Source of the DNA: Bacteroidia bacterium
GTDB taxonomy: Bacteria > Bacteroidota > Bacteroidia > Flavobacteriales > Flavobacteriaceae
NCBI GenBank assembly: GCA_030431695.1
Contig: JAUIIU010000002.1
Span: 57,309 to 121,308 of the forward strand
Direction of reading: 5' to 3'
DNA: 64,000 nucleotides
In this document: piece by piece, positions 34,725 through 42,944 of the stretch
Layout of the letters: every line of letters starts with the position of its first letter
How positions within the stretch are numbered: position 1 is the first letter of the stretch
Made by a program: the position numbers and the translations under genes
Notes under the pieces: generated by a model
Told to the model about the DNA's origin: nothing
The model's database searches: none
What the model saw: only the letters and a program-made list of their open reading frames with translations

Positions 34725-35807
34725 ATGAGAATCTACCCGATATTTAGCTTTATCGTAATCCTTTTGTTTGGCTGTAACTCAAGAAATGAAAGAATCCAGC
34801 CGGTGGAAATGGATCTTACCGAATCTGTTTACGCTTCTGCAACCGTGCAGCCGGACAGTCTTTACAAAGTATATGCTGCCGTAAACGGGATCCTGGATGA
34901 AATTTATGTCGAAGAAGGCGATACGGTTTCCAGGGGACAACCACTGATGAAGATCGTTAACACCAATCCTTCCCTTACAACCGAAAACGCCAAACTCGCC
35001 TACGAACTGGCCAGGAGTAACTTTTCAGGGAGTACCGGTTTGCTGAAATCATTGCTGGAAGAGATCGAATCGGCCAAGCTGAAACTGTCCAATGATTCCA
35101 TTTCCTATTTCAGGCAGAAGAACCTCTGGGAACAAAAGATCGGGTCTAAGGCGGAATATGATAACCGAAAGTTGGCCTTTGATATTTCCAGGAGAACCCT
35201 CACCCGGCTAGAAAACGACTATGCCAGAACCCGGAATGAACTTCAGACACAGGTGGAGCAGGCACAAAATCAATACAAGGCCTCCCTGGTAACCTTCGGG
35301 GATTTCACCATAAAAAGTAAACTGGACGGAACAGTATACGCCTTGAACAAGAATCCTGGGGAACTTGTGAGTTCAGTTGAACCCATTGCATCGGTTGGCT
35401 GCACAAACAACTTCCTGATCGAACTCCTGGTGGATGAAGTGGACGTTGTGAAGATAAGAGAAGACCAGCAGGTTATCGTTACCCTCGATGCTTATGAAGA
35501 CCGGGCCTTTGAAGCCCTTGTATCCAAGATCCTCCCGGAAAAAGACTTCAGGAATCAAACCTTCACGATCGAAGCCTCATTCGTCAACCCGCCGGATAGG
35601 TTGTACCCTGGGCTTTCAGGTGAGGCTAATGTGGTAGTGGCTATTAAGGAAAAGGTCCTGGCCATCCCAACGAACTACCTGGTCAATGGAACCAGTGTTG
35701 AAACAGAAAATGGTCTAGTGGAAATTGTTACGGGTCTCAGGAACCTTGACTATGTTGAAGTTGTTTCGGGGCTTTCCAAAGAAGATTATATCCTAAAGCC
35801 GGAATAA
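34725..35807 (+). CDS. Membrane-fusion protein (HlyD/MacA type), lipoprotein
   Basis: A 360-residue periplasmic adaptor with a lipoprotein signal (FSFIVILLFGCNSR), a biotinyl-lipoyl half motif (GILDEIYVEEGDTVSRGQPL), a coiled-coil hairpin of about 110 residues, the second lipoyl half (FTIKSKLDGTVYALNKNPG) and a beta-barrel C-terminus. It should couple the ABC permease and ATPase encoded next to an outer-membrane channel. The substrate is unknown. Its stop overlaps the permease start. Confidence 0.9.
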   Translation: MRIYPIFSFIVILLFGCNSRNERIQPVEMDLTESVYASATVQPDSLYKVYAAVNGILDEIYVEEGDTVSRGQPLMKIVNTNPSLTTENAKLAYELARSNFSGSTGLLKSLLEEIESAKLKLSNDSISYFRQKNLWEQKIGSKAEYDNRKLAFDISRRTLTRLENDYARTRNELQTQVEQAQNQYKASLVTFGDFTIKSKLDGTVYALNKNPGELVSSVEPIASVGCTNNFLIELLVDEVDVVKIREDQQVIVTLDAYEDRAFEALVSKILPEKDFRNQTFTIEASFVNPPDRLYPGLSGEANVVVAIKEKVLAIPTNYLVNGTSVETENGLVEIVTGLRNLDYVEVVSGLSKEDYILKPE

Positions 35808-37069
35808 TGAATCAAACGAAGGTTTTACTGAATATCGCAAAGACGCATTTGCTCACAAAGTTCCGGCAGACGTCCACTGCCGCGCTTGGTGTGACCTTCG
35901 GAATAGGAGCATATATTACCCTGGTGAGCTTTATGACCGGACTGAACAAGATGCTGGACGATATGATCCTGAACCAGACCCCGCATGTTCACATTTACAA
36001 TGAAATACAACCTTCGGAAGAGCAACCAATTCAACGGTATGAAACTTTCAAAAATGCCTTCAACGTAGTCCATACAGTAAAACCGAAACAAAATCAGAAC
36101 AGGATCCACGATGCTCTCCCAATCATTCAAAAACTAAACAGGGATCCAAATGTTCTGTGCGCATTACCACAGGTGCGGGCCCAGGTCTTTTACGTTGCCG
36201 GTACAATCGAAATGGGCGGGACGATCACCGGGATCGACATCATGAAAGAGGTTGAATACTTCAATTTTGCCGACTATATTGTTGAAGGCAACCCGGTAGA
36301 CCTGAAGAATACAGACAATGGAATTCTGCTTGGAATTGGAATTGCGGAGGATATGTCGCTGGAAATTGGCGATCGGGTGCAGGTCACTTCAACATCCGGA
36401 ACCGTTTTCCCACTGAAGATCGTAGGCTTCTTTCAAAGCGGATTGGCCGAGATCGACAATGCACGAAGCTATACGACCATCAAGACCGCTCAAAAACTGG
36501 TTCAGGGAGCGACAAACTACATAACGGATATCAACCTCAAACTCCGCAATATCTCCGAGGCTCCGGCCGTGGCGGGATCGGTAGAACGACAGTTCGGGCT
36601 GACGGCTGTTGATATCAACGAAGCAAACGCCCAGTTTGAAACCGGAACGACCATCCGAAACCTGATCACATACGCGGTATCGATTACACTTTTGATCGTT
36701 GCCGGCTTTGGTATATACAACATTCTAAATATGCTGATCTACGAAAAAATGAACGATATCGCTATTTTGAAAGCCACGGGCTTTTCAGGCGGTGACGTGC
36801 AACTCATCTTTATCATGCAGGCACTCATCATCGGGATCGTGGGTGGGATCCTGGGATTGATCATTGGCATCGGCCTGGCACACCTTATCGATGGTATACC
36901 ATTTGAAACCGAAGCCTTGCCAACGGTGTCCACTTATCCGGTCAATCACAATCCGTGGTTCTACGCTATCGGAATCACATTTGCCATCATATCCACATTC
37001 CTAGCCGGCTATCTGCCGTCACGAAGAGCAAAACGCATGGATCCGGTGAAAATAATCAGGGGACAGTAA
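35807..37069 (+). CDS. MacB/FtsX-type ABC transporter permease
   Basis: A 420-residue permease with an N-terminal membrane segment, a large periplasmic MacB core domain (about 45-290) and three C-terminal segments. The motif YNILNMLIYEKMNDIAILKATGFSG is the coupling helix typical of FtsX/LolE/MacB. Tripartite systems of this type export lipoproteins, peptides or antibiotics. It is followed after one base by its ATPase. Confidence 0.92.
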   Translation: MNQTKVLLNIAKTHLLTKFRQTSTAALGVTFGIGAYITLVSFMTGLNKMLDDMILNQTPHVHIYNEIQPSEEQPIQRYETFKNAFNVVHTVKPKQNQNRIHDALPIIQKLNRDPNVLCALPQVRAQVFYVAGTIEMGGTITGIDIMKEVEYFNFADYIVEGNPVDLKNTDNGILLGIGIAEDMSLEIGDRVQVTSTSGTVFPLKIVGFFQSGLAEIDNARSYTTIKTAQKLVQGATNYITDINLKLRNISEAPAVAGSVERQFGLTAVDINEANAQFETGTTIRNLITYAVSITLLIVAGFGIYNILNMLIYEKMNDIAILKATGFSGGDVQLIFIMQALIIGIVGGILGLIIGIGLAHLIDGIPFETEALPTVSTYPVNHNPWFYAIGITFAIISTFLAGYLPSRRAKRMDPVKIIRGQ

Positions 37070-37070
37070 A

Positions 37071-37751
37071 ATGGAAAAGGTTCTTGAGGCTAGACATATC
37101 AACAAACATTTTCGGAAGCCTGTAGAGTTTCATGTGTTGAAAGACATAAACCTCGAAGTTCGAAAAGGCGAGTTCGTTACGGTTATGGGCAAGTCGGGCT
37201 GTGGCAAATCGACCCTTTTGTACATCCTGTCTACCATGGATACGGAGTACGATGGTGAATTATGGCTGAACAACAAGTTGATCAGCGGACTACATGCAGA
37301 CAGGCTCTCTCACATCAGGAATAAATACCTGGGGTTCGTCTTTCAGTTTCATTATTTATTATCTGAATTCACCGTTCTGGAAAACGTCATGCTACCCGCA
37401 AAGAAACTTGGAGAGCGACCCATTGAGCAGATCAGGGAGGATGCCATGCAAAAACTGGATGTGCTGGAGATCGGTCACCTCGCCGAAAAACGCGCAAACC
37501 GGATATCCGGTGGTGAAAAACAGCGGGTGGCCATAGCTAGGGCCCTCATCAACGATCCCGTACTTCTTATGGGAGATGAACCTACCGGGAATCTTGACAG
37601 TCAGAATGCTGAAAATGTCTTCCGGATATTCAGAAATCTTAGTCAGGAACAAGGCTTATCACTACTTGTGGTAACCCATGATGATGACTTTGCGCAAAAA
37701 ACCGACAGGATCATACGCATGGAGGACGGTTATATACTGGATAAGGGATAG
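37071..37751 (+). CDS. ABC transporter ATP-binding protein (LolD/MacB type)
   Basis: A 226-residue ATPase with Walker A GKSGCGKSTLLY, Q-loop FVFQFHYLLSEFT, signature RISGGEKQRVAIARAL, Walker B VLLMGDEPTGNLDSQN and switch His in VVTHDDD. It is the partner of the preceding permease and adaptor. The next 272 bases (37752-38023) hold no gene I can support and no palindrome. Confidence 0.95.
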   Translation: MEKVLEARHINKHFRKPVEFHVLKDINLEVRKGEFVTVMGKSGCGKSTLLYILSTMDTEYDGELWLNNKLISGLHADRLSHIRNKYLGFVFQFHYLLSEFTVLENVMLPAKKLGERPIEQIREDAMQKLDVLEIGHLAEKRANRISGGEKQRVAIARALINDPVLLMGDEPTGNLDSQNAENVFRIFRNLSQEQGLSLLVVTHDDDFAQKTDRIIRMEDGYILDKG

Positions 37752-38023
37752 AAAGGCACAGAGAGAACTTTCAGGTAATATCAAAAGTGTATAATAGATA
37801 TCATTGTCCGTCAGACGACAGGACCGGATTTTCATTAGGTAATGATATTGTTGCGATTGTTAGTAATACATTCCTTATCATTTACTACAATTATCTGAGT
37901 ATCAATTTAGTTCAGTATTCACCTTACCCCTTCAAAATTCAGGGATACAAAAGATCCTATTCGAACACATTCATACCAAAACAAGACGTTAGAAATTAAC
38001 GAATAATTGTTTATTTTGATGCG

Positions 38024-38617
38024 ATGAAAAAAGTATTAATTGTCTTTGCTCATCCAAGGTTTGAAAACTCCCGGGCAAATGCTGCCTTGGTTGATCGGTT
38101 AGGGGCGAAGGAACATCTTACCTTTCACGATCTTTACGAGGAATACCCGCATTTTCACATCGATGTGAAAAAAGAACAACAACTATTACAGGAAAATGAT
38201 ATCATTATCTGGCACCATCCATTTTACTGGTACAGTTGTCCGGCACTTTTAAAACAATGGTTCGATATGGTTTTGGAGTTCAATTGGGCATATGGCCCGG
38301 AGGGTCATGCACTGGAGGGTAAAACCGTGTTCAATGTTATCACTACCGGTAGTTCCAGAGAGGTTTATTGTTCCGAAGGAATTAACAGTTACACCATCAA
38401 TGAATTTCTACGTCCTTTCGAGCAAACCGCGAATCTCTGCGGAATGAGCTATCTGCCTCCTTTTGCAGTTATGGGCACTTATAATCTTACAGACGATCGA
38501 CTAAAGGCCTATGCCGATAAATATGAGAACTTAATTGATCAGCTTCAAAATGATCGTTTAACCGAGAGTTTGTCCAACTGCCTATTCCTGAACGATTCAT
38601 CATTGTTAAAAAACTAA
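38024..38617 (+). CDS. KefF/KefG-like NAD(P)H oxidoreductase (flavodoxin fold)
   Basis: A 197-residue flavodoxin-fold quinone oxidoreductase. It opens KVLIVFAHPRFENSRANAALV and has IIWHHPFYWYSCPALLKQWFD, which matches KefF/KefG and MdaB-like ancillary proteins. These bind FMN and activate the adjacent potassium-efflux antiporter. Only 6 bases separate it from the antiporter gene, and the order is the one known from kefGB and kefFC. Confidence 0.9.
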   Translation: MKKVLIVFAHPRFENSRANAALVDRLGAKEHLTFHDLYEEYPHFHIDVKKEQQLLQENDIIIWHHPFYWYSCPALLKQWFDMVLEFNWAYGPEGHALEGKTVFNVITTGSSREVYCSEGINSYTINEFLRPFEQTANLCGMSYLPPFAVMGTYNLTDDRLKAYADKYENLIDQLQNDRLTESLSNCLFLNDSSLLKN

Positions 38618-38623
38618 TCATTT

Positions 38624-40519
38624 ATGTCTGGTTCATTACTCTTTGATGCTATAGTATTTTTGGCAGGAGCGCTTATTTGTGTGTCCCTGGCAAAACGCCT
38701 TGGGCTAAGCTCTGTACTGGGTTATTTGATAGCCGGTGTGCTTATTGGTCCGTATGTACTGGGTTTTGTTGGGGAAGAAGGTGAAGACATCCTGCATTTT
38801 GCCGAGTTTGGTGTGGTAATGATGCTATTCTTGATCGGTCTGGAGATCGAACCCAGGAATTTTTGGAATATGCGCAAGTCAATCCTCGGAATGGGAGGGT
38901 TTCAGGTAGTTGTAACCGTCTTGCTCACCTATCTCCTTTTTACTTTTTTGGGATTCGATTGGCGTGTGGCATTGGTAATTGGTATGGCAGTAGCATTATC
39001 ATCGACGGCTATTGCCATGCAAACCATAAAGGAAAAGGGGTTAATGGATACTACTTTCGGGATAAGTTCTTTTTCAATCTTGCTCTTCCAGGATATCATT
39101 GTCATATTCATGCTAGGTGCCTTACCCCTTTTAACCAGCGATGATCATTCTATACCGGTTGATGACCACAGTACGGCCACGCTGATTGAGAATCTGCCAA
39201 TCGGATTGCAAACCCTGGCAATTATTGCTTCTGTAGCGGTGATCATCTTGATGGGAAGCTACCTGATCGTCCCAATGCTTCGAAAAGTTTCCCGGGCTGG
39301 TATACGCGAATTGCTTATTGCTGCGGCATTTCTTATCGTATTTGCCATTTCTTACCTGATGGAATTCGTAGGTTTAAGTCCGGCCCTGGGTGCGTTTTTG
39401 GGGGGAGTGGTATTGTCGACCAGTGAATTCAAACACGAATTGGAAAGCACCCTGGAGCCATTTAAGAACTTACTCCTGGGGTTATTCTTTATGGCAGTTG
39501 GAGCTTCCATCAATTTCATTGTTATCGCAGAAAGCCCGCTGACGATCGGTGGCATTCTCCTGGCGATAATACTTCTGAAAGCAACGGTACTATTCTTGGC
39601 GGGAAGACTTTTCAAACTAAAACTGGATCAAAAATTACTGCTAACCTTCAGCCTGGCCCAGGTGGGAGAATTTGCATTCGTTTTACTGTCGTTTGCTTTT
39701 CAACTGGATATTCTCGAACCGGAACAAATGGATATGATGTTGGTTATTACGGCGGTCTCAATGTCGCTCACACCTATTCTAAGTGTTGTAAACGAACGTT
39801 TCATTTTACCGAAAGTGGGCACGAAGGAATCCATACCTCATCCAATGGATCATATTGCAAAGTCACAAAAGATCATTCTTCTTGGATTCGGTCATTTTGG
39901 AAGTACGGTAGGCAGGTTTTTGAGATCTCACGGGGTGGAGGCAACCATATTGGACTTTGATTCCAACCGCGTCGATTTCTTGCGGAAAATGGGATTTGAG
40001 GTGTACTATGGCGATGCTACTCGTTTGGATCTGCTGGAATCGGCGGGGATCAAGGATGCCAACCTGATCATTTGTGCAATCGATAAACCATCGGTTACAA
40101 AGGAAGTGGCCAAATTGGTAAAGGAGAACTATCCACATATTGAGCTGATGGTTCGGGCCAAGAACAGGTACGAAGCCTACGAGTTACTCAATCTTGGGAT
40201 CGAAAATATCTACCGGGAAACCCTGGACACTTCCCTAGCCCTGGCAAGCGATGTACTTCACAAATTTGGTTTCAGAAAATATACTCTGAACCGACAAGTG
40301 CATAATTTCATCACTTACGATGAAGAGAGCCTGAGACGTATGGCTAAGGAACCGAGAAGAGGCAAGGACTACATTTACAGGGCCAGGCAGGAACTCGCGC
40401 AGCAAGAAGAGCTGTTGGAAAAGGATCTGAAAAGAGGGCTAATGACCGATGATATGCACTGGGATGGTGAACACATCCGTAAAACACTGAAAGAGGATAA
40501 GGAAAACCGTGATATGTAG
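38624..40519 (+). CDS. KefB/KefC-type potassium:proton antiporter
   Basis: A 631-residue transporter with about twelve membrane segments (Na+/H+ exchanger fold, residues 1-390), an RCK/TrkA-N domain (about 405-520, with IILLGFGHFGSTVGRFL binding nucleotide) and a charged C-terminal extension of about 90 residues. Kef systems release potassium and acidify the cytoplasm upon electrophile stress and are gated by glutathione in proteobacteria; the ligand here is not known since Bacteroidetes often lack glutathione. It is paired with the KefF-like gene upstream. Confidence 0.93.
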   Translation: MSGSLLFDAIVFLAGALICVSLAKRLGLSSVLGYLIAGVLIGPYVLGFVGEEGEDILHFAEFGVVMMLFLIGLEIEPRNFWNMRKSILGMGGFQVVVTVLLTYLLFTFLGFDWRVALVIGMAVALSSTAIAMQTIKEKGLMDTTFGISSFSILLFQDIIVIFMLGALPLLTSDDHSIPVDDHSTATLIENLPIGLQTLAIIASVAVIILMGSYLIVPMLRKVSRAGIRELLIAAAFLIVFAISYLMEFVGLSPALGAFLGGVVLSTSEFKHELESTLEPFKNLLLGLFFMAVGASINFIVIAESPLTIGGILLAIILLKATVLFLAGRLFKLKLDQKLLLTFSLAQVGEFAFVLLSFAFQLDILEPEQMDMMLVITAVSMSLTPILSVVNERFILPKVGTKESIPHPMDHIAKSQKIILLGFGHFGSTVGRFLRSHGVEATILDFDSNRVDFLRKMGFEVYYGDATRLDLLESAGIKDANLIICAIDKPSVTKEVAKLVKENYPHIELMVRAKNRYEAYELLNLGIENIYRETLDTSLALASDVLHKFGFRKYTLNRQVHNFITYDEESLRRMAKEPRRGKDYIYRARQELAQQEELLEKDLKRGLMTDDMHWDGEHIRKTLKEDKENRDM

Positions 40520-40557
40520 TCTACTCTCAATCCGTATTTTATTCACCCGTTAATAAA

Positions 40558-40588
40558 AATGCCCAAGGACTTTATCCTCAGGCATCTA
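40558..40588. terminator. Hairpin terminator after kefB, bidirectional
   Basis: The stem ATGCC / GGCAT with an inner AGG/CCT pairing is flanked on the minus strand by TTTTTATT and on the plus strand by a T-rich tract. It lies 38 bases past the kefB stop and directly before a tRNA-like fragment. Confidence 0.65.
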
Positions 40589-40592
40589 TTTG

Positions 40593-40610
40593 TCGGTATG
40601 ACAGGATTTG
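40593..40610 (-). pseudogene. Remnant of a tRNA-Pro 3' end
   Basis: Eighteen bases match the 3' end of the intact tRNA-Pro at 40915-40932 in 17 of 18 positions, and a terminator hairpin lies next to both in the same relation. Beyond base 40610 the similarity stops. The simplest reading is a second tRNA-Pro that decayed. Confidence 0.55.
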
Positions 40611-40828
40611 CAGAATCCTACTAAACCCTCAGTGCAAATCAAAAGCGAATACTGCGTATTTCTTTTCCCCCTACCAAGAAAACAGGATTTGCAGAATCCT
40701 ACTAAACCCTCAGTGCAAATCAAAAGTGAATACTGCGTATTTCTTTTCCCCCTACCAAGAAAACAGGATTTGCAGAATCCTACTAAACCCTCAGTGCAAA
40801 TCAAAAGTGAATACTGCGTATTTCTTTT
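40601..40828. repeat. 81-bp tandem repeat, 2.8 copies
   Basis: Copies start at 40601, 40682 and 40763 with ACAGGATTTGCAGAATCC and differ by single bases. Each unit includes an inverted repeat (AGGATT-TGCAG-AATCCT). The unit length is a multiple of three, which creates long open frames on both strands, but they carry no recognisable protein. The whole 40520-41147 gap has no coding gene: it holds the terminator, tRNA remnant, repeats, a palindrome and one tRNA. Confidence 0.92.
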
Positions 40829-40879
40829 TTTATTTCCTCAAGCTTAACGAAATGAATTTCGTACGCTTTCAGAAATAAA
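40829..40879. repeat. Long imperfect palindrome next to tRNA-Pro(GGG)
   Basis: Outer arms TTTATTTC and GAAATAAA enclose an inner perfect hairpin CGAAATGAATTTCG (40848-40861). A structure of the same design lies next to the other tRNA-Pro at 57661-57710. Confidence 0.7.
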
Positions 40880-40907
40880 AAAAGTGATTCATCTCTGAAT
40901 CACTTTT
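40880..40907 (-). terminator. Terminator of tRNA-Pro(GGG)
   Basis: AAAAGTGATTC / GAATCACTTTT with a 6-base loop is followed on the minus strand by a run of T. It lies 7 bases past the tRNA 3' end. Confidence 0.9.
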
Positions 40908-40911
40908 GGTT

Positions 40912-40989
<78 letters not shown>

Positions 40990-41147
40990 AAACAGAATGC
41001 AAAAATAACGATTTTAAAAAGTTCAGCCAACGCAGTTTTAATTTTCTTTCCTGAATTTGATCGTAATGTTCTAATTTCACGATAATTCATCTAAATCGTA
41101 GTTTTACAGCCAAAATCGAATAAACTCCTAACATTGTCAATCAACAA

Positions 41148-42029
41148 ATGAAAACCTTGTTCATCAGTCTTTTGATCGTAGTGGTTTCGATCGGTGGCTG
41201 CCGAAATAATAATGTTACTTCGGAAGACATCGAAACACCTTCAGGGATGGTTCTCATTCCCGGAGGTACCAGTATTATAGGGTCTAACGAAGTGTTCGAT
41301 CCGGAAGGCCCGGAGCACGAAGTGACGATTAATGCCTTCTTTATGGACATACACCCGGTAACAGTGGAACAATTCAGGGAGTTCATCAGTGCAACGAAGT
41401 ATACAACCGAAGCCGAACGATTCGGGAATGCGGGAGTTTTCGACATAGATACCGGCCGATGGTCGCTGGTAGACGGAGCAACCTGGCAGTACCCGCAGGG
41501 CCCCGGCAAAAATAAGGCTGAAGACAACCATCCCGTGACCCAGGTATCATGGAATGATGCAAAAGCCTATTGTGAATGGGCTGGAAAACGACTTCCAACG
41601 GAAGAGGAATGGGAATATGCAGCCCGCAATGCCGGAGCAACCCAGGATTATATCTATCCCTGGAATAGTGATCTCGACCACGAAGGGAGTACATATCTCG
41701 CAAATGTTTGGCAGGGTGCCTTTCCTGCCTATAACAGCGGTGAAGACGGTTATCTTCTCACCTCTCCGGTTGGAGCTTTTGGAAGTACCCCGCTCGGACT
41801 ACAGGACATGGCGGGAAATGTCTGGGAGTGGTGTGAGAACTGGAAAATACCGTACAATCAGAACCCATCCGATTTTAATCCAGGTCCGGAAAGTGAAAAA
41901 GTCCAGCGTGGTGGATCCTACCTCTGCGACCTGAAGGTCTGTCACGGCTACAGGGTTTCGGGAAGAAGCGGATCAACCCCGGAAACATCCCTCATGCATG
42001 TTGGATTCCGGTGCGTGAAAGATAATTAA
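41148..42029 (+). CDS. Formylglycine-generating enzyme-like lipoprotein (SUMF1 family)
   Basis: A 293-residue protein with lipoprotein signal (FISLLIVVVSIGGCRNN) and a full FGE-sulfatase domain (about 30-290): GMVLIPGGTSIIGSNE, HPVTQVSWNDAKAYCEWAG, DMAGNVWEWCENW and GFRCV. The copper-site pair C-x4-C is kept in GGSYLCDLKVCHGYR, as in active FGEs that oxidise a sulfatase Cys to formylglycine. Many bacterial relatives lack this pair. No sulfatase gene is nearby, so the target is unknown. Confidence 0.88.
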   Translation: MKTLFISLLIVVVSIGGCRNNNVTSEDIETPSGMVLIPGGTSIIGSNEVFDPEGPEHEVTINAFFMDIHPVTVEQFREFISATKYTTEAERFGNAGVFDIDTGRWSLVDGATWQYPQGPGKNKAEDNHPVTQVSWNDAKAYCEWAGKRLPTEEEWEYAARNAGATQDYIYPWNSDLDHEGSTYLANVWQGAFPAYNSGEDGYLLTSPVGAFGSTPLGLQDMAGNVWEWCENWKIPYNQNPSDFNPGPESEKVQRGGSYLCDLKVCHGYRVSGRSGSTPETSLMHVGFRCVKDN

Positions 42030-42054
42030 ATAACACGGCTAGTTTATAATGATA

Positions 42055-42083
42055 AAAAGTGACACCGAGGTGTCACTTTTTTA
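42055..42083. terminator. Bidirectional terminator, FGE / dsrE
   Basis: AAAAAGTGACACC / GGTGTCACTTTTT with a 3-base loop has A and T runs on either side and lies between two convergent genes. Confidence 0.92.
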
Positions 42084-42114
42084 TCAATCAAAAATAATAA
42101 CAACTATAAAACGA

Positions 42115-42591
42115 TCAGATGAACAACAGATGGGTTCCTTCCTGATCTGCCCTGCCGTAAAAGTCACCAATGGTCAGGATACCATCGAGTTCATCGATCA
42201 GGTCTTCTTCTTTCAAATGGAACATGTCCACCGCCAGCTTACAGCCCCAAAGTTTACATCCGGAATCAGAAAGTATCTCCAGGAATTCACCAATTGGTGG
42301 CATGTCCAGTTTTTCCATTTCCTTTTTCATCATTTTCGTGGCAAGGGCTTCCATCCCGGGCAAACCACCAAGCATGGTTGGGATATGCATGGCCGGGTTA
42401 CCAACCGTTGCTACGTGCAGGTGTTCGAGTTTCTTCTTCTGAATTGCCTCCAGCCCGAAGAAAGTGAAAAATATCTCTGCCTCAATTCCTTCCATGCGAG
42501 CACCATTTGCCATCACGAAGGCGGCATATGCATTCTCTATCGTTCCTTTCGAAAGGATAAAAAGCATTTTCTTAACTTTTGTTTCGCCCAT
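42115..42591 (-). CDS. DsrE-family sulfur relay protein
   Basis: A 158-residue DsrE2/DsrE-like protein. It opens KKMLFILSKGTIENAYAAFVMANGARMEG, has TMLGGLPGMEALATKMMKKEMEK and a C-terminal CKLWGCKLAVDMF region with two cysteines that could carry persulfide. It is the last gene of a sulfide operon with SQR and a TusE/DsrC-like protein. Confidence 0.9.
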   Translation of the reverse strand: MGETKVKKMLFILSKGTIENAYAAFVMANGARMEGIEAEIFFTFFGLEAIQKKKLEHLHVATVGNPAMHIPTMLGGLPGMEALATKMMKKEMEKLDMPPIGEFLEILSDSGCKLWGCKLAVDMFHLKEEDLIDELDGILTIGDFYGRADQEGTHLLFI

Positions 42592-42623
42592 AACTTGAGA
42601 TTTATTCGATTATTCTTTTCTTA

Positions 42624-42932
42624 TTAAATACAGCTTTTTGGTTTGGGAATCCCTGCGATCAAAGTCGATTTTTTGAGAGGTCCCCCGGGGAATAAACTGT
42701 AGAATTCCTTCACATTTAGCACTCCGCTTTTCTTGATACCGCGTATGGAAAGAGGTTCTTCCTTTTGATGCTTATCGTGCAGGTAATCGATCACTTCCCA
42801 ATGGCGATCTGTCATTGTGATGTCGTTCTCCGCTGCCAGCGCTTCCCCTATTTCCTTACTCCACTGATTGAAATCCAGCAAATATCCTTCTTCATTAACA
42901 TCAATTTCTTTTTGTGCGATGATCTTTTTCAT
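42624..42932 (-). CDS. TusE/DsrC-family sulfur relay protein
   Basis: A 102-residue protein with the family pattern DFNQWSKEIGEALA, TDRHWEVIDYLHD and the C-terminal arm IPKPKSCI. Only the penultimate Cys (C101) is present. The second Cys that true dissimilatory DsrC has ten residues upstream is missing (position region KKSTLIAG). It is thus TusE/DsrC-like and likely accepts a persulfide, rather than acting as a DsrAB partner. It lies 12 bases after SQR. Confidence 0.92.
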   Translation of the reverse strand: MKKIIAQKEIDVNEEGYLLDFNQWSKEIGEALAAENDITMTDRHWEVIDYLHDKHQKEEPLSIRGIKKSGVLNVKEFYSLFPGGPLKKSTLIAGIPKPKSCI

Positions 42933-42944
42933 GGTCTCTTGTAT

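Noticed and set aside
37830-37860. TGATATTGTT near 37843 as a regulator site
   Set aside because: Only one half-site is present and no -7 box lies at the expected distance.
37787-37999. 70-residue open frame between the ABC ATPase and kefF-like genes
   Set aside because: No family, no promoter or ribosome site, and low-complexity composition typical of A+T-rich intergenic DNA.
40601-40828. CRISPR array
   Set aside because: The units are contiguous near-identical 81-bp copies with no variable spacers and no cas genes.
40586-40847. Open frames on both strands across the 81-bp repeats
   Set aside because: They exist because the repeat length is a multiple of three; the translations are simple repeats with no start context or family.
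42055-42083. TGACACC...GGTGTCA as another regulator palindrome
   Set aside because: The spacing is wrong and it lies between two convergent stop codons with A/T runs, so it is a terminator.
42624-42932. True dissimilatory DsrC
   Set aside because: The second C-terminal Cys is missing and no dsrAB genes are seen.
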